Shown here in pieces: positions 1-8,902 of a stretch of 58,937 bases of DNA; the first letter of the stretch is position 1, and every line of letters begins with the position of its first letter. The position numbers and the translations under genes are program-made. Under the pieces are notes generated by a model. That model was not told the origin of the DNA and ran no database searches. It saw only the letters and a program-made list of their open reading frames with translations. Origin of the DNA: Acidobacteriota bacterium (GTDB taxonomy: Bacteria > Acidobacteriota > Terriglobia > Terriglobales > Acidobacteriaceae); contig QIAH01000353.1 in NCBI GenBank assembly GCA_003225465.1, positions 285-59,221 on the forward strand, given 5' to 3'.

Positions 1-279
1 CAGCGCCCGGTCACGGTAATAAGGATAGAACCAGTCGTACGCTGGCCTGAGGCAGAGGGCGGCAGCGACGCCGATGGCTTCATGCCCGGCCCCGGAAATC
101 TGGAAGAAAATCTTCTGCTGGCGCTTGAGCAGGATCTCGCGATCGTCCACCCGTCGCGAGGTATACATAATCCGGTAAGCATCAATGAGTTGCTCGCGTG
201 TAAGCCCCTCGTAGGTCTTCGTCTTCCGCTCTTCAGTCGAGAGCGCGCTCAGCTTCGGGTCGGTCTTCGCAGTCGCCAT
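1..279 (-). CDS. 2-oxoacid dehydrogenase E1 component, alpha region (partial)
   Basis: Reading leftward from an ATG at 279, 93 codons stay open to the window edge, so the 3' part is missing. The N-terminus contains the stretches [21 protein letters not shown] and [16 protein letters not shown], typical of the thiamine-diphosphate-dependent E1 alpha subunit of branched-chain or pyruvate dehydrogenase complexes. These decarboxylate a 2-oxoacid and pass the acyl group to the E2 lipoyl domain in the cytoplasm. Whether this is a separate alpha subunit or an alpha-beta fusion cannot be told here. The gene is divergent from the phosphatase gene at 541. The substrate is not predictable from this fragment. 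Confidence 0.8.
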   Translation of the reverse strand, partial: MATAKTDPKLSALSTEERKTKTYEGLTREQLIDAYRIMYTSRRVDDREILLKRQQKIFFQISGAGHEAIGVAAALCLRPAYDWFYPYYRDRAL

Positions 280-407
280 TCAGTACCCTGTCGGCTGGGG
301 GATGTGCAGGTTGCATTGTAACTGTAGAGGGGAAGTTGGGGAATACAGCATTGGCGAAGAGCGACCGGTCGGTAGGGAACATCAGCACTCGCCATTCAGC
401 GGGTGCT

Positions 408-444
408 CCATCCTAAGCTCGCGTTCTTTGCGAGCTTAGGATGG
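408..444. repeat. Perfect 15-bp hairpin in a divergent intergenic region
   Basis: Arms at 408-422 (CCATCCTAAGCTCGC) and 430-444 are perfectly complementary around a 7-base loop. The hairpin lies between two divergently transcribed genes, so it is at the 3' end of neither and has no T-run. It could be an operator, an extended palindromic repeat or an untranslated-leader structure. Confidence 0.8.
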
Positions 445-540
445 GGATTTTTCCAAGATCAACACTCGCCAACAATCCCAGGGATCTCCGGTTCTGAAAG
501 GGTTAGCGCCCCACCCATCATTTATCCTGAGATCGCATAG

Positions 541-1230
541 ATGATCCGCACCAATCGCCAATTCGATCCCGCCTCAATCAAACTCGTGATCTTCGATCTC
601 GATGGCACGCTGATCGATTCCCGGCTGGACTTGATTCATACGGTGAATGCGATGCTGCGCCAACTGGGACGGCCGCAGTTGCCCGGCGATGTGATCGCCA
701 CCTACGTCGGAGACGGCGCACCCATGCTGGTCCGGCGCGCGCTCGGTGATCCCGAAGACGAAGGCCTGGTTCGCGAGGCTCTGAATTTCTTTCTCACCTA
801 CTACCGCGAGCACAAGCTCGACCACACGCACGTGTACCCCGGTATACCCCAGGCCCTGGCGACGATCCGCCAGTCGAACAACGGGCAGCCGCGCACCATG
901 GCCGTGCTCTCGAACAAGCCAGTGAACCCTTCGCGCGCCATTGTCGAAGCGTTGCAACTCGCGGAATTTTTCTCGCAGGTGTATGGCGGGAACAGCTTTA
1001 CGACCAAGAAACCGGACCCGCTGGGCGCCAAGACGTTGTTGACGGAGAACCAGTGCCGCCCAAGATCCGCCGTCATCGTGGGCGACTCGTCCAATGATGT
1101 GCTGACCGGACGCAACGCCGGCCTGTGGACCGTGGGAGTAACCTACGGCTTCGCTCCGCAGACTCTCGATTTGACTCCGCCGGATGTCCTGGTCGACACG
1201 CCGCAAGAACTGGCGGAGCTTTTTCGCTGA
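541..1230 (+). CDS. HAD-superfamily phosphatase, phosphoglycolate phosphatase-like
   Basis: The 229-residue protein carries the complete HAD signature. Motif I is VIFDLDGTLIDS with nucleophile Asp19 and acid/base Asp21, motif II is the Ser of VLSNKP, motif III is the Lys of TKKPDP, and motif IV is VGDSSNDV. A helical cap lies between motifs I and II, as in the Gph/PGP subgroup, and length is normal. Such enzymes hydrolyse phosphoglycolate or similar small phosphomonoesters in the cytoplasm, but specificity within this subgroup cannot be read from motifs. It stands alone: an unrelated gene is divergent upstream and 480 noncoding bases follow. Confidence 0.88.
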   Translation: MIRTNRQFDPASIKLVIFDLDGTLIDSRLDLIHTVNAMLRQLGRPQLPGDVIATYVGDGAPMLVRRALGDPEDEGLVREALNFFLTYYREHKLDHTHVYPGIPQALATIRQSNNGQPRTMAVLSNKPVNPSRAIVEALQLAEFFSQVYGGNSFTTKKPDPLGAKTLLTENQCRPRSAVIVGDSSNDVLTGRNAGLWTVGVTYGFAPQTLDLTPPDVLVDTPQELAELFR

Positions 1231-1252
1231 TCGCGTAAGTGCAACATTCCGA

Positions 1253-1283
1253 TGGAGCGGCGGGCGAGACGCCCGTCGCTCCA
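1253..1283. repeat. Dispersed palindrome, GGAGCGACGGGCG family
   Basis: A 14-bp inverted repeat with one mismatch, TGGAGCGGCGGGCG and its near complement, surrounds the loop AGA 22 bases after the HAD gene. Relatives lie at 2369-2394, 4205-4230 and 16979-17028. It may act as a mRNA 3'-end stabiliser, but it lacks a T-run. Confidence 0.75.
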
Positions 1284-1510
1284 CAACCAGTCTGTCTACT
1301 TTTCGCATTCCGGCGATATTAGCTTCTAGATACATTTTCTCACAGAATGCGTTCAGGCGTGCTTGCGCCTCTCGGATGACCCTTAGGCCATCCCGAGGTT
1401 CAACTTTGCGCCCTGGGGCTTCTAAACGCTATTAACAGGCATTCTAGGGAACAATGCCAATACGTTTTTCGGGGGTGCAACGCAAAATGTGTAGTAGTTT
1501 TACATTATCT

Positions 1511-1552
1511 ATAAGATATCTTATTGACGAAGCACGGACTTGGTAAAGAATC
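1511..1552 (+). promoter_or_regulatory. Possible promoter with overlapping 14-bp palindrome
   Basis: ATAAGATATCTTAT at 1511-1524 is a perfect palindrome. Its last base begins TTGACG (1524-1529), a good -35 match, followed after 16 bases by AAGAAT (1546-1551), a weaker -10. An operator abutting a -35 box would be a plausible repressor site for the gene at 1711, although the 5' leader would then be about 150 bases. Low certainty. Confidence 0.3.
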
Positions 1553-1710
1553 GGCGAAAATAACCGCGAAGCGCATTGGAATGACATCCAAAGCGTAAGC
1601 CAAAACGAGACGCCGCCAGGTCGAGAGCTAGCTAGAGACTGAAGCCCTCGAGCCGGACCTATTACGCCAATCCAAGTGCGATCGTTACTAGGCTACACTC
1701 GGCATAGCCA

Positions 1711-2337
1711 ATGAACCGCGACCACCTCGGCTTAACCCCAAGAGAATTGCGCAAGCTGCGCAGCCTGAAAGATCCCTATGGCATTCAAAAACATCTGGAT
1801 GCCATGCCCTATCACCTCGCCGACACGGCGTGGTCGCCACGCCGGGTGTTGGCGGAAAACACTTCGCACTGCCTGGAGGCTGCGATCTTTGCAGCAGCGG
1901 CCTTGCGAGCCAATGGTTATCCTCCGCTGATTATGGATCTGGAAGCAACGCGCGACACCGATCACGTGCTGGCGGTTTATCGCGTGGATGGGAATTGGGG
2001 CGCGGTGGCGAAATCCAATTACAACGGTTTGCGTTATCGCGAACCTGTCTATCGCAGCCTGCGCGAACTTGCTCTCAGTTACTTCAACATGTATTTCAAC
2101 CTTCGCCGGGAACGAACTCTGCGCCGTTATTCTCGCCCAGTGAATCTGTCACGCTTTGATCACCTGGAGTGGATGACCACCGAAAAACCGCTCTGGTTCA
2201 TCGCCTACCATCTTTTCGATCTTCCCCATTACAGTTTGTTCGGCAAGCGCATCGCGCGCCGCTTGCACCGGGTGGAACAGCATCTTTATGAAGGAGAGAT
2301 TCTGGGCAAGGCGTACAAAAACACCGCAAAAGATTAG
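1711..2337 (+). CDS. Transglutaminase-like (papain-fold) protein of unknown role
   Basis: 208 residues with no signal peptide or membrane segment. The order Cys54 (in ENTSHCLEAA), His85 (DTDHVLAVY) and a following DGNWGAVAKSN segment matches the Cys-His-Asp/Asn core of transglutaminase-like proteins. The region around Cys54 is helical and Ala-rich, as expected for the nucleophile helix. The C-terminal third (about 110-208) is basic, rich in Tyr, His and Arg, and matches nothing I recognise. Substrate and reaction are unknown; a peptidase or amidase is possible. No Shine-Dalgarno is evident before this ATG. A tandem TAGTCCGGTAATGAA repeat starts at its stop codon. Confidence 0.65.
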   Translation: MNRDHLGLTPRELRKLRSLKDPYGIQKHLDAMPYHLADTAWSPRRVLAENTSHCLEAAIFAAAALRANGYPPLIMDLEATRDTDHVLAVYRVDGNWGAVAKSNYNGLRYREPVYRSLRELALSYFNMYFNLRRERTLRRYSRPVNLSRFDHLEWMTTEKPLWFIAYHLFDLPHYSLFGKRIARRLHRVEQHLYEGEILGKAYKNTAKD

Positions 2338-2367
2338 TCCGGTAATGAAGACTAGTCCGGTAATGAA
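2335..2367. repeat. Two-copy 15-bp direct repeat over a stop codon
   Basis: TAGTCCGGTAATGAA occurs at 2335-2349 and 2353-2367 with an 18-bp period. The first copy supplies the TAG stop of the preceding gene. This looks like recent local slippage. Confidence 0.7.
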
Positions 2368-2368
2368 A

Positions 2369-2394
2369 TGGAGCGACGGGCGTCCCCGCCCGTC
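2369..2394. repeat. Dispersed palindrome, GGAGCGACGGGCG family
   Basis: GACGGGCG at 2375-2382 pairs with CGCCCGTC at 2387-2394 across a 4-base loop, preceded by TGGAGC. It belongs to the same family as the copies at 1253 and 4205. Confidence 0.75.
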
Positions 2395-2541
2395 AAGCCT
2401 GATCGTTGCTGAGCCCCCAAGCAAAATTCACCGTCCCGTTAGTCTGCTGAAAAACTCTTTGCTACGTCCGGAATTTCCCGCAACTGCTGAAAGCCGAGCG
2501 CTTTCAAAGCGCAATCCCACTGCGAGTCTCTCAGCAACGCG

Positions 2542-2943
2542 CTAGGCAGCGATGAACTGCGACTTGCGGATCTTCGACATTGGACCCTCGCCGAGCAGCA
2601 AAAGCAGAAGAGCCAATGCGATTTCGTGATTCGTTGAAGGTCCGGAAGAAATCACTTGAGGATTCCGGCACAACATTGACGTGCGGGGCGCGCCCGAATG
2701 AACGAGAATCGGCAGTGCAGGGTGCGATTCTGCCAGGCAATTCCACACTTCCGGCCGTGAGGATGCCGACAAATGGTCGATAGCGACCACATCGAAGTGC
2801 AATCCGGAAACCAGGCAAACAGCATCGCTGGCACCGCGTGCCGTCCACACTTCGAAGCCCGCTCGTTCCAGAGCATCCGTCAACTCTCTCAGTCGCCGTG
2901 GCGAACTATCCACGCACAGGATCCGGGTAGTCGAGCGATTCAT
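2542..2943 (-). CDS. Degenerate CheY-like receiver domain protein
   Basis: A single-domain receiver of 133 residues. The ATG at 2943 is chosen because it is preceded by AGGAAGGAG. An upstream in-frame ATG would add 23 residues with no receiver similarity. The fold pattern is recognisable: RILCVDSSPRRLRELTDALERAGFEVWTA, a putative phospho-acceptor Asp56 in VVAIDH, and Ser83 in ILVHSG. The acidic pair is reduced to one Asp (VDSS), and the conserved Lys after beta-5 appears to be replaced (QVISSGP). The C-terminus adds a Leu run and a basic tail. It may signal weakly or without phosphorylation. No kinase is adjacent. Confidence 0.65.
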   Translation of the reverse strand: MNRSTTRILCVDSSPRRLRELTDALERAGFEVWTARGASDAVCLVSGLHFDVVAIDHLSASSRPEVWNCLAESHPALPILVHSGAPRTSMLCRNPQVISSGPSTNHEIALALLLLLLGEGPMSKIRKSQFIAA

Positions 2944-3200
2944 GAAGACACTCCTTCCTGCTGTGTGGGGGGCACATGCGGGGAAATCCACAATAGACCA
3001 AATCGATCGCAAAAGTGTTAAAACCTTGTAAAGAAGTGTGCAGTTACGTGCATGCCGGTAAAATGTTTGAGCCCCGATTTATTCTCAAGAACAGGTGGAT
3101 GCTTTGAGAAGTCCGCTCCACGATCGCTGCTTCCGTGACCTGTCCACAACCTTTCCCGGAACCTCGTGTTCTCTCGCTCCGTAGTTAATTAAATAGACAA

Positions 3201-4133
3201 ATGCAGCGCTCACTCATCTGTTTCGTTCTCTCATTCCTGGTCGTCTCGCGGACACCTGCATTCGGGCAAGCAGAGTCTTCGCCGCCAACTTCGGGCGCCA
3301 CTCCGTCTATCGCTGCAGATGGCGGGCTGTCCCCCGCTCCCGTAACGCTTTCCCGGGAGCAGATCCAGGACCTGATCCGGCAGGTAGCGGAGAAGGACGA
3401 TGAGAATGACAAGCGGCAACGCGACTACACCTACGTGGAGCGGGTCGAAGAGCACAAGCTGAACGGGAAAGGCGAGGTGGCCTCGACCGAGGTGCGCACC
3501 TACGATGTCATGCAGATTTACCGCGAGCAATGCCGCCGCCTGACGTCGAAGAATGATAAGCCGCTCTCGCCAAAAGATGCCGCAAAAGAAGACGAGAAAA
3601 TCCAGAAAATCATCGACAAGCGAAAAAATGAGAGCGAGGCGCAGCGCGAAAAACGTCTGAAACAGGAAGAGAAAGAGCGCGAAGAGGACCGCCAGTTCGT
3701 GAAGGAAGTCGCCGACGCCTACAATTTCACGCTCGAAGGAGTCGAACAGTTAGACGGCCGGGAAACTTACGTGATCGATGCCGAGCCCCGTCCCGGTTTC
3801 GAGCCGAAGCGCAAAGAAGCGAAAGTTCTGCCCAAGTTTCGTTTTCGAGTCTGGATCGATCGCGCCGAAAATCAGTGGGTGAAACTGGATGCGCAATGCA
3901 TCGACACCGTCTCGTTCGGCTTATTTCTGGCGCGCATCCACAAGGGGTCGAGGATCATCATCGATACCACGCGCGTCAACGATGAAGTCTGGCTGCCGCG
4001 GCACGTTGCGGTACACGTCGACGTACGATTCGCGCTCGTGAAGAACTTCAACGTAGACGAGGACGTCACCTACAAGGATTACAGAAAGTTCCACACAGCC
4101 TCGAAGATTGTGAGCATGGAAGAGGTAAAGTAG
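3201..4133 (+). CDS. Secreted LolA-like protein of unknown function
   Basis: 310 residues starting with a signal peptide (about 1-23, hydrophobic FVLSFLVVS, likely cleavage after AFGQA). Residues 60-150 form a highly charged region rich in Lys and Glu (for example KQEEKEREEDRQFVKE), which may be coiled coil. The C-terminal half has the beta-strand cadence of outer-membrane lipoprotein-sorting-like proteins (RETYVIDAEPRPGFEP, FRFRVWIDRAENQWVKLDAQ, ITTRVNDEVWLPRHVAVHVDVRF-like strands). I infer a periplasmic protein with a LolA/LppX-like beta fold. No Shine-Dalgarno is visible before the ATG. It is monocistronic as far as seen. Confidence 0.65.
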   Translation: MQRSLICFVLSFLVVSRTPAFGQAESSPPTSGATPSIAADGGLSPAPVTLSREQIQDLIRQVAEKDDENDKRQRDYTYVERVEEHKLNGKGEVASTEVRTYDVMQIYREQCRRLTSKNDKPLSPKDAAKEDEKIQKIIDKRKNESEAQREKRLKQEEKEREEDRQFVKEVADAYNFTLEGVEQLDGRETYVIDAEPRPGFEPKRKEAKVLPKFRFRVWIDRAENQWVKLDAQCIDTVSFGLFLARIHKGSRIIIDTTRVNDEVWLPRHVAVHVDVRFALVKNFNVDEDVTYKDYRKFHTASKIVSMEEVK

Positions 4134-4136
4134 CGC

Positions 4137-4206
4137 GCTGATGGCTGCTGGTCGTTGGCTGATGGCTTGTGGCTGATGGCTTGTGGCTGATGGCTGATGG
4201 CTGATG
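4137..4206. repeat. Ten degenerate heptanucleotide repeats (GCTGATG type)
   Basis: Strict 7-base period: GCTGATG alternates with variants GCTGCTG, GTCGTTG and GCTTGTG over exactly ten units. Belongs to the heptad-phased repeat family seen at several other intergenic sites in the window. Confidence 0.85.
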
Positions 4207-4230
4207 GAGCGACGGGCGTGCTCGCCCGTC
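4205..4230. repeat. Dispersed palindrome, GGAGCGACGGGCG family
   Basis: GACGGGCG (4211-4218) pairs with CGCCCGTC (4223-4230) across TGCT, directly abutting the heptad array. Confidence 0.75.
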
Positions 4231-4315
4231 GTCTTTCGAATCTTGCGAAATCCGCAACGCCAGAGCACAGTTCCTGATGACTCACGGATTGCTAATCCAA
4301 CAGGCGTCCGCTCTG

Positions 4316-4335
4316 GGCGGGCGGGGCCGCCCGCC
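4316..4335. repeat. GC-rich 9-bp palindrome
   Basis: GGCGGGCGG pairs with CCGCCCGCC across two bases. It lies within a CTCT-flanked GC block reminiscent of the other palindromic repeats. Confidence 0.6.
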
Positions 4336-4447
4336 TCTCCATGGTTGGCCGCGATATAATAAAAAGATTCTCTATGGCCAAAATCGCGCTCTGTAGACCT
4401 GCTGATCATTTTCGAATGGGCAGCGCGGGTTGCGAGGCGGGCGTTTG

Positions 4448-4482
4448 GCTAAGAGCTAACGACTAAGAGCTACCAGCTGCTT
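4448..4482. repeat. Five heptad repeats at the uvrB 5' end
   Basis: GCTAAGA, GCTAACG, ACTAAGA, GCTACCA, GCTGCTT run in 7-base phase and occupy the place where a ribosome binding site for uvrB would be expected. Confidence 0.75.
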
Positions 4483-4488
4483 CTCTAT

Positions 4489-6480
<1,992 letters not shown>

Positions 6481-6489
6481 TAGCAAAGA

Positions 6490-6613
6490 CCTTTTCACCA
6501 CAGAAACACAGAGGCACGGAGGAAGGCAAAAAACAACCACGAAGGGCACAAAGGTTGCACGAAGGAATTTGGGGGAAAGAGCCTTCGTGATTCCTTCGTG
6601 TCCTTCGTGGTTG
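6490..6613. repeat. CACAGAG / CACGAAGG repeat block, partly self-complementary
   Basis: Between convergent uvrB and the FMN dehydrogenase. A TTCACCACAGAAACACAGAGG-type segment is followed by a CCACGAAGGGCAC half (from 6537) and its near inverse GTGTCCTTCGTGG (to 6611). The two halves can fold on each other. Similar blocks occur at 33402, 33603, 34208 and 48617. Confidence 0.75.
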
Positions 6614-6628
6614 CTTTTGGTTTTGTTC

Positions 6629-7816
6629 TTACGCCGCCCAGCTCGCTGGAACCTCAACGTACGAACGATCCAACGCGCCCACGGACGCGCAGCCCAGAAG
6701 CCGCACGGTGCGTTCCACATCTTCACGCAGGATGTTGAGCGCGCGGGTGACCCCGGCTTCTCCAGCCGCGGACAACGCATAGGCGTAGGCCCGGCCGCAC
6801 AGCACGATGCGGGCGCCGAGGCAGAGCGCTTTCACGATGTCGGACCCGCGACGCACGCCGCCGTCCATCCAAACCTCCGCCTGGCCGTTCACGGCTTTCA
6901 CAACTTCGGGGAGAGCGCGGATCGACGGGCGCACATCGTCGAGCTGGCGGCCTCCATGGTTTGAGACGCTCACGGCCGCGGCCCCTTCGTCCACGGCGCG
7001 GCGCGCATCTTCTCCGGTCAGCACTCCTTTTACGATGATGGGACCAGTCCAGAGCTCGCGGATCCAGCGGAAGTCGTCCCAAGTAACCGCGGAGGCGGCC
7101 AGTGCAGCGGCGACATCGGTCATTCCCATAGGGCCCTCGCCGGGAACCACGACGTTGGCGAGTTTGGGCACGCGGCCATCTCGCAGAAATCCCAAAAGCC
7201 AGCCCGGGCGCGAGAGCACATCGGGTAGAAAAGGAATCATGTCCAGGGGATTCGATCCCATGAGTTCCTTCACGCCATTGCGAAAATCGCGTTCGCGCAT
7301 GCCGGCCACAGGCGTGTCGATCGTCACCACCAGCCCCGTGCAGTTCACCGCCTTGGCGCGTTCGATGATGGCCTCCGCTGCCGCGCGACCGCCCATGAGA
7401 TAGAGCTGGTAGAAAACGGGACCTTGCGATGCGCCCCGTACTTTCTCCAAAGGGTGTCCGGAGAGGGTCGAGAGAATATAGCCCGTTCCGGCTTTGCCGG
7501 CGGCGCGCGACGCCGCGACCTCGCCTTCGGGATGCATCAGACGGAGGTAGCCCACCGGCGCGAGCATTGCGGGAAACGACAGCTCGTGACCGAGCACGGT
7601 CGTTTTCAGACCGCAGCCCGCAAACGCCACGGCGCAGCGGGGACGGAAAGTGACGTCGTCGAAGGCGCGGCAGTTTTCGCGCAGCGTCTTCTCACCTTCG
7701 GCGCCGCCGTCAAGATAATCAAAAACCGCGCGGGGCAGGCGCTTGCGGGCAAGTGGACGGAAATCAGCGATGCTGACGACGCGGGGCGGAGCAACGGAGC
7801 GAGCGGTGGCTGGCAC
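6629..7816 (-). CDS. FMN-dependent alpha-hydroxy-acid dehydrogenase/oxidase
   Basis: 395 residues of the lactate dehydrogenase/glycolate oxidase (FMN_dh) family. The start of the barrel (FDYLDGGAEGEKTLREN) and the FMN/substrate residues Lys263 (IIVKGVLTGEDA), His287 and Arg290 (SVSNHGGRQLDD) are present. The C-terminal FMN phosphate site DGGVRRGSDIVKALCLGA is also present. It oxidises an L-2-hydroxy acid such as lactate to the 2-oxo acid; the electron acceptor is not predictable. Length is normal. Residues 185-240 are an unusual Pro-rich loop 4 region. Monocistronic, convergent with uvrB. Confidence 0.9.
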   Translation of the reverse strand: MPATARSVAPPRVVSIADFRPLARKRLPRAVFDYLDGGAEGEKTLRENCRAFDDVTFRPRCAVAFAGCGLKTTVLGHELSFPAMLAPVGYLRLMHPEGEVAASRAAGKAGTGYILSTLSGHPLEKVRGASQGPVFYQLYLMGGRAAAEAIIERAKAVNCTGLVVTIDTPVAGMRERDFRNGVKELMGSNPLDMIPFLPDVLSRPGWLLGFLRDGRVPKLANVVVPGEGPMGMTDVAAALAASAVTWDDFRWIRELWTGPIIVKGVLTGEDARRAVDEGAAAVSVSNHGGRQLDDVRPSIRALPEVVKAVNGQAEVWMDGGVRRGSDIVKALCLGARIVLCGRAYAYALSAAGEAGVTRALNILREDVERTVRLLGCASVGALDRSYVEVPASWAA

Positions 7817-7921
7817 GAGTGTTTCCTATCCTGTGAAGTTGGTGGTTCGTGAAGAAAACGACCGAGCCCTCAAACCACGGAAAAGACTACACCAAAGCGT
7901 CAAGAAAAACGCGGGCTTCGC

Positions 7922-8266
7922 TTAGCGGCGCGGTTCGGGGGCAGGTCCCGGCGGCAGGATCTCGGGCTCGCCCGTCCTAACTTGCTGGCGGGTCACGAAG
8001 AAGACGGCAGCGGTCCAGGTGGGAAACAGGTCGAAGCCGGGCATGAGCTCGGCTGCAAATGTGGGCAGAAAAGCCCAATGCCAGCCCAGCAAGCGGATCA
8101 GCAACGCGCCAACGACAACATCGAGGACGACGTCAGCAGGCGAGATCCCACCCTCCGCGAACAGCGGCGCCACCGCGATTTGGAGAGCATCGGCCGCAAT
8201 CGCCACCACCCACGCCAGCCGGTGCTCGGGCGTCTTCAGGCTTTTCCAGATATCGGCCATGCTCAT
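7922..8266 (-). CDS. Small integral membrane protein, unknown
   Basis: 114 residues; the ATG at 8266 follows GGAGGGGG with about 7 bases spacing, supporting translation. Three hydrophobic stretches are visible: WVVAIAADALQIAVAPLF, ADVVLDVVVGALLIRLLGWHWAFLPTFAAEL and the shorter WTAAVFFVT. The C-terminal tail is Pro-rich and polar. No catalytic motif. Topology suggests 2-3 transmembrane helices in the inner membrane. No functional hint from neighbours. Confidence 0.65.
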   Translation of the reverse strand: MSMADIWKSLKTPEHRLAWVVAIAADALQIAVAPLFAEGGISPADVVLDVVVGALLIRLLGWHWAFLPTFAAELMPGFDLFPTWTAAVFFVTRQQVRTGEPEILPPGPAPEPRR

Positions 8267-8285
8267 TTGAGGACCCCCTCCATTT

Positions 8286-8319
8286 TGTCATTCCGACACC
8301 GAACGCGGCGGAGGAATCT
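8286..8319 (+). repeat. ATTCCGACGCCG-type dispersed element
   Basis: Element of about 32 bp that is itself an imperfect palindrome: 12-base arms (ATTCCGACGCCG versus ATTCCTCCGCCG) around an AACG-type loop. Other copies occur at 8447, 31289, 31575 (three), 47222, 51628 and 51765. Confidence 0.8.
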
Positions 8320-8446
8320 TTTTCGCCACGGCTGCGTGCTGTGTCTGAACACGTCCAACACTCAGACGCTCGACTAAGAAGGACCGCACCCGCACATACT
8401 TGCCACGAGGTAGAGCTGATCCCTTCTCACTGCACCGGGTGTCGCA

Positions 8447-8477
8447 GATTCCTCCGCCGTTCGGCGTCGGAATGACA
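8447..8477 (-). repeat. ATTCCGACGCCG-type dispersed element, inverted copy
   Basis: Same element in opposite orientation to the copy at 8286, giving an inverted pair with about 130 bases between. Confidence 0.8.
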
Positions 8478-8583
8478 AGCTCTGGTGCCGTAGTCAGGCT
8501 TTGAGCCGCGTTCGGCATCGGAATGACAAAATCCTCCGCTTATTAGCTTCAGGATAGCGCGGGAGGACGCCTGAGAAAAGCCA

Positions 8584-8651
8584 GTAGCGCCGGCGTCTCG
8601 CCGGCTTTCGACGGGCTTTCTCGCGTTGGGCCGGCAAGATGCCGGCGCTAC
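8584..8651. repeat. Composite palindromic element with GTAGCGCCGGC ends
   Basis: Terminal arms GTAGCGCCGGC (8584-8594) and GCCGGCGCTAC (8641-8651) are perfect inverted repeats. Each arm is followed inward by a second GCCGGC forming a small hairpin. A longer relative is at 37658-37751. Confidence 0.8.
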
Positions 8652-8902
8652 CTTCCCGATTTGGGAAATTGAAATTCAGCACAAAGGTCACGAAGAAACA
8701 CGAAGGGGCCTTGTCTTCCTTTGTGTAGTTTGTGTTCTTTGCGGTGGATTTTGAATCGCAGCTCCGCCGCGGCGCCACTGCTGTTGTACTTCACAACTTG
8801 GCATCTTGAATCGAAAGTGCATCGCGATTTTTTTCCTTTGTTCCCGCCCCCGATGTGCGATATCGTTCGCGTCAATTACCGTTCGGACCATTGGGGTGGT
8901 TC

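Larger units (their letters stand above)
1231..1710. other. 480-bp intergenic region with two palindromes
   Basis: No convincing reading frame is seen. The region holds an imperfect GC-rich palindrome at 1253-1283 just after the phosphatase stop and an AT-rich 14-bp palindrome at 1511-1524 next to a possible -35 box. The remainder shows nothing recognisable. Confidence 0.6.
4134..4488. other. 355-bp intergenic region made of repeats
   Basis: The region upstream of uvrB contains ten 7-bp repeats (4137-4206), a GGAGCGACGGGCG palindrome (4205-4230), a GGCGGGCGG palindrome (4316-4335) and five further heptads (4448-4482) ending six bases before the uvrB start. No LexA-type box was recognised. 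Confidence 0.7.
8267..8902. other. 636-bp intergenic region composed mainly of dispersed repeats
   Basis: Holds two oppositely oriented ATTCCGACGCCG-type elements (8286-8319 and 8447-8477), a degraded third at 8502-8529, a composite GTAGCGCCGGC palindrome (8584-8651) and CACGAAGG-type sequence around 8681-8750. No promoter for the Sel1 gene was recognised. Confidence 0.65.

Noticed and set aside
1253-1283. Terminator after the HAD gene.
   Set aside because: The palindrome has the family sequence of a dispersed repeat and no T-run; termination cannot be claimed.
574-1335. 253-codon frame antisense to the HAD phosphatase.
   Set aside because: Antisense shadow; all HAD motifs are on the plus strand.
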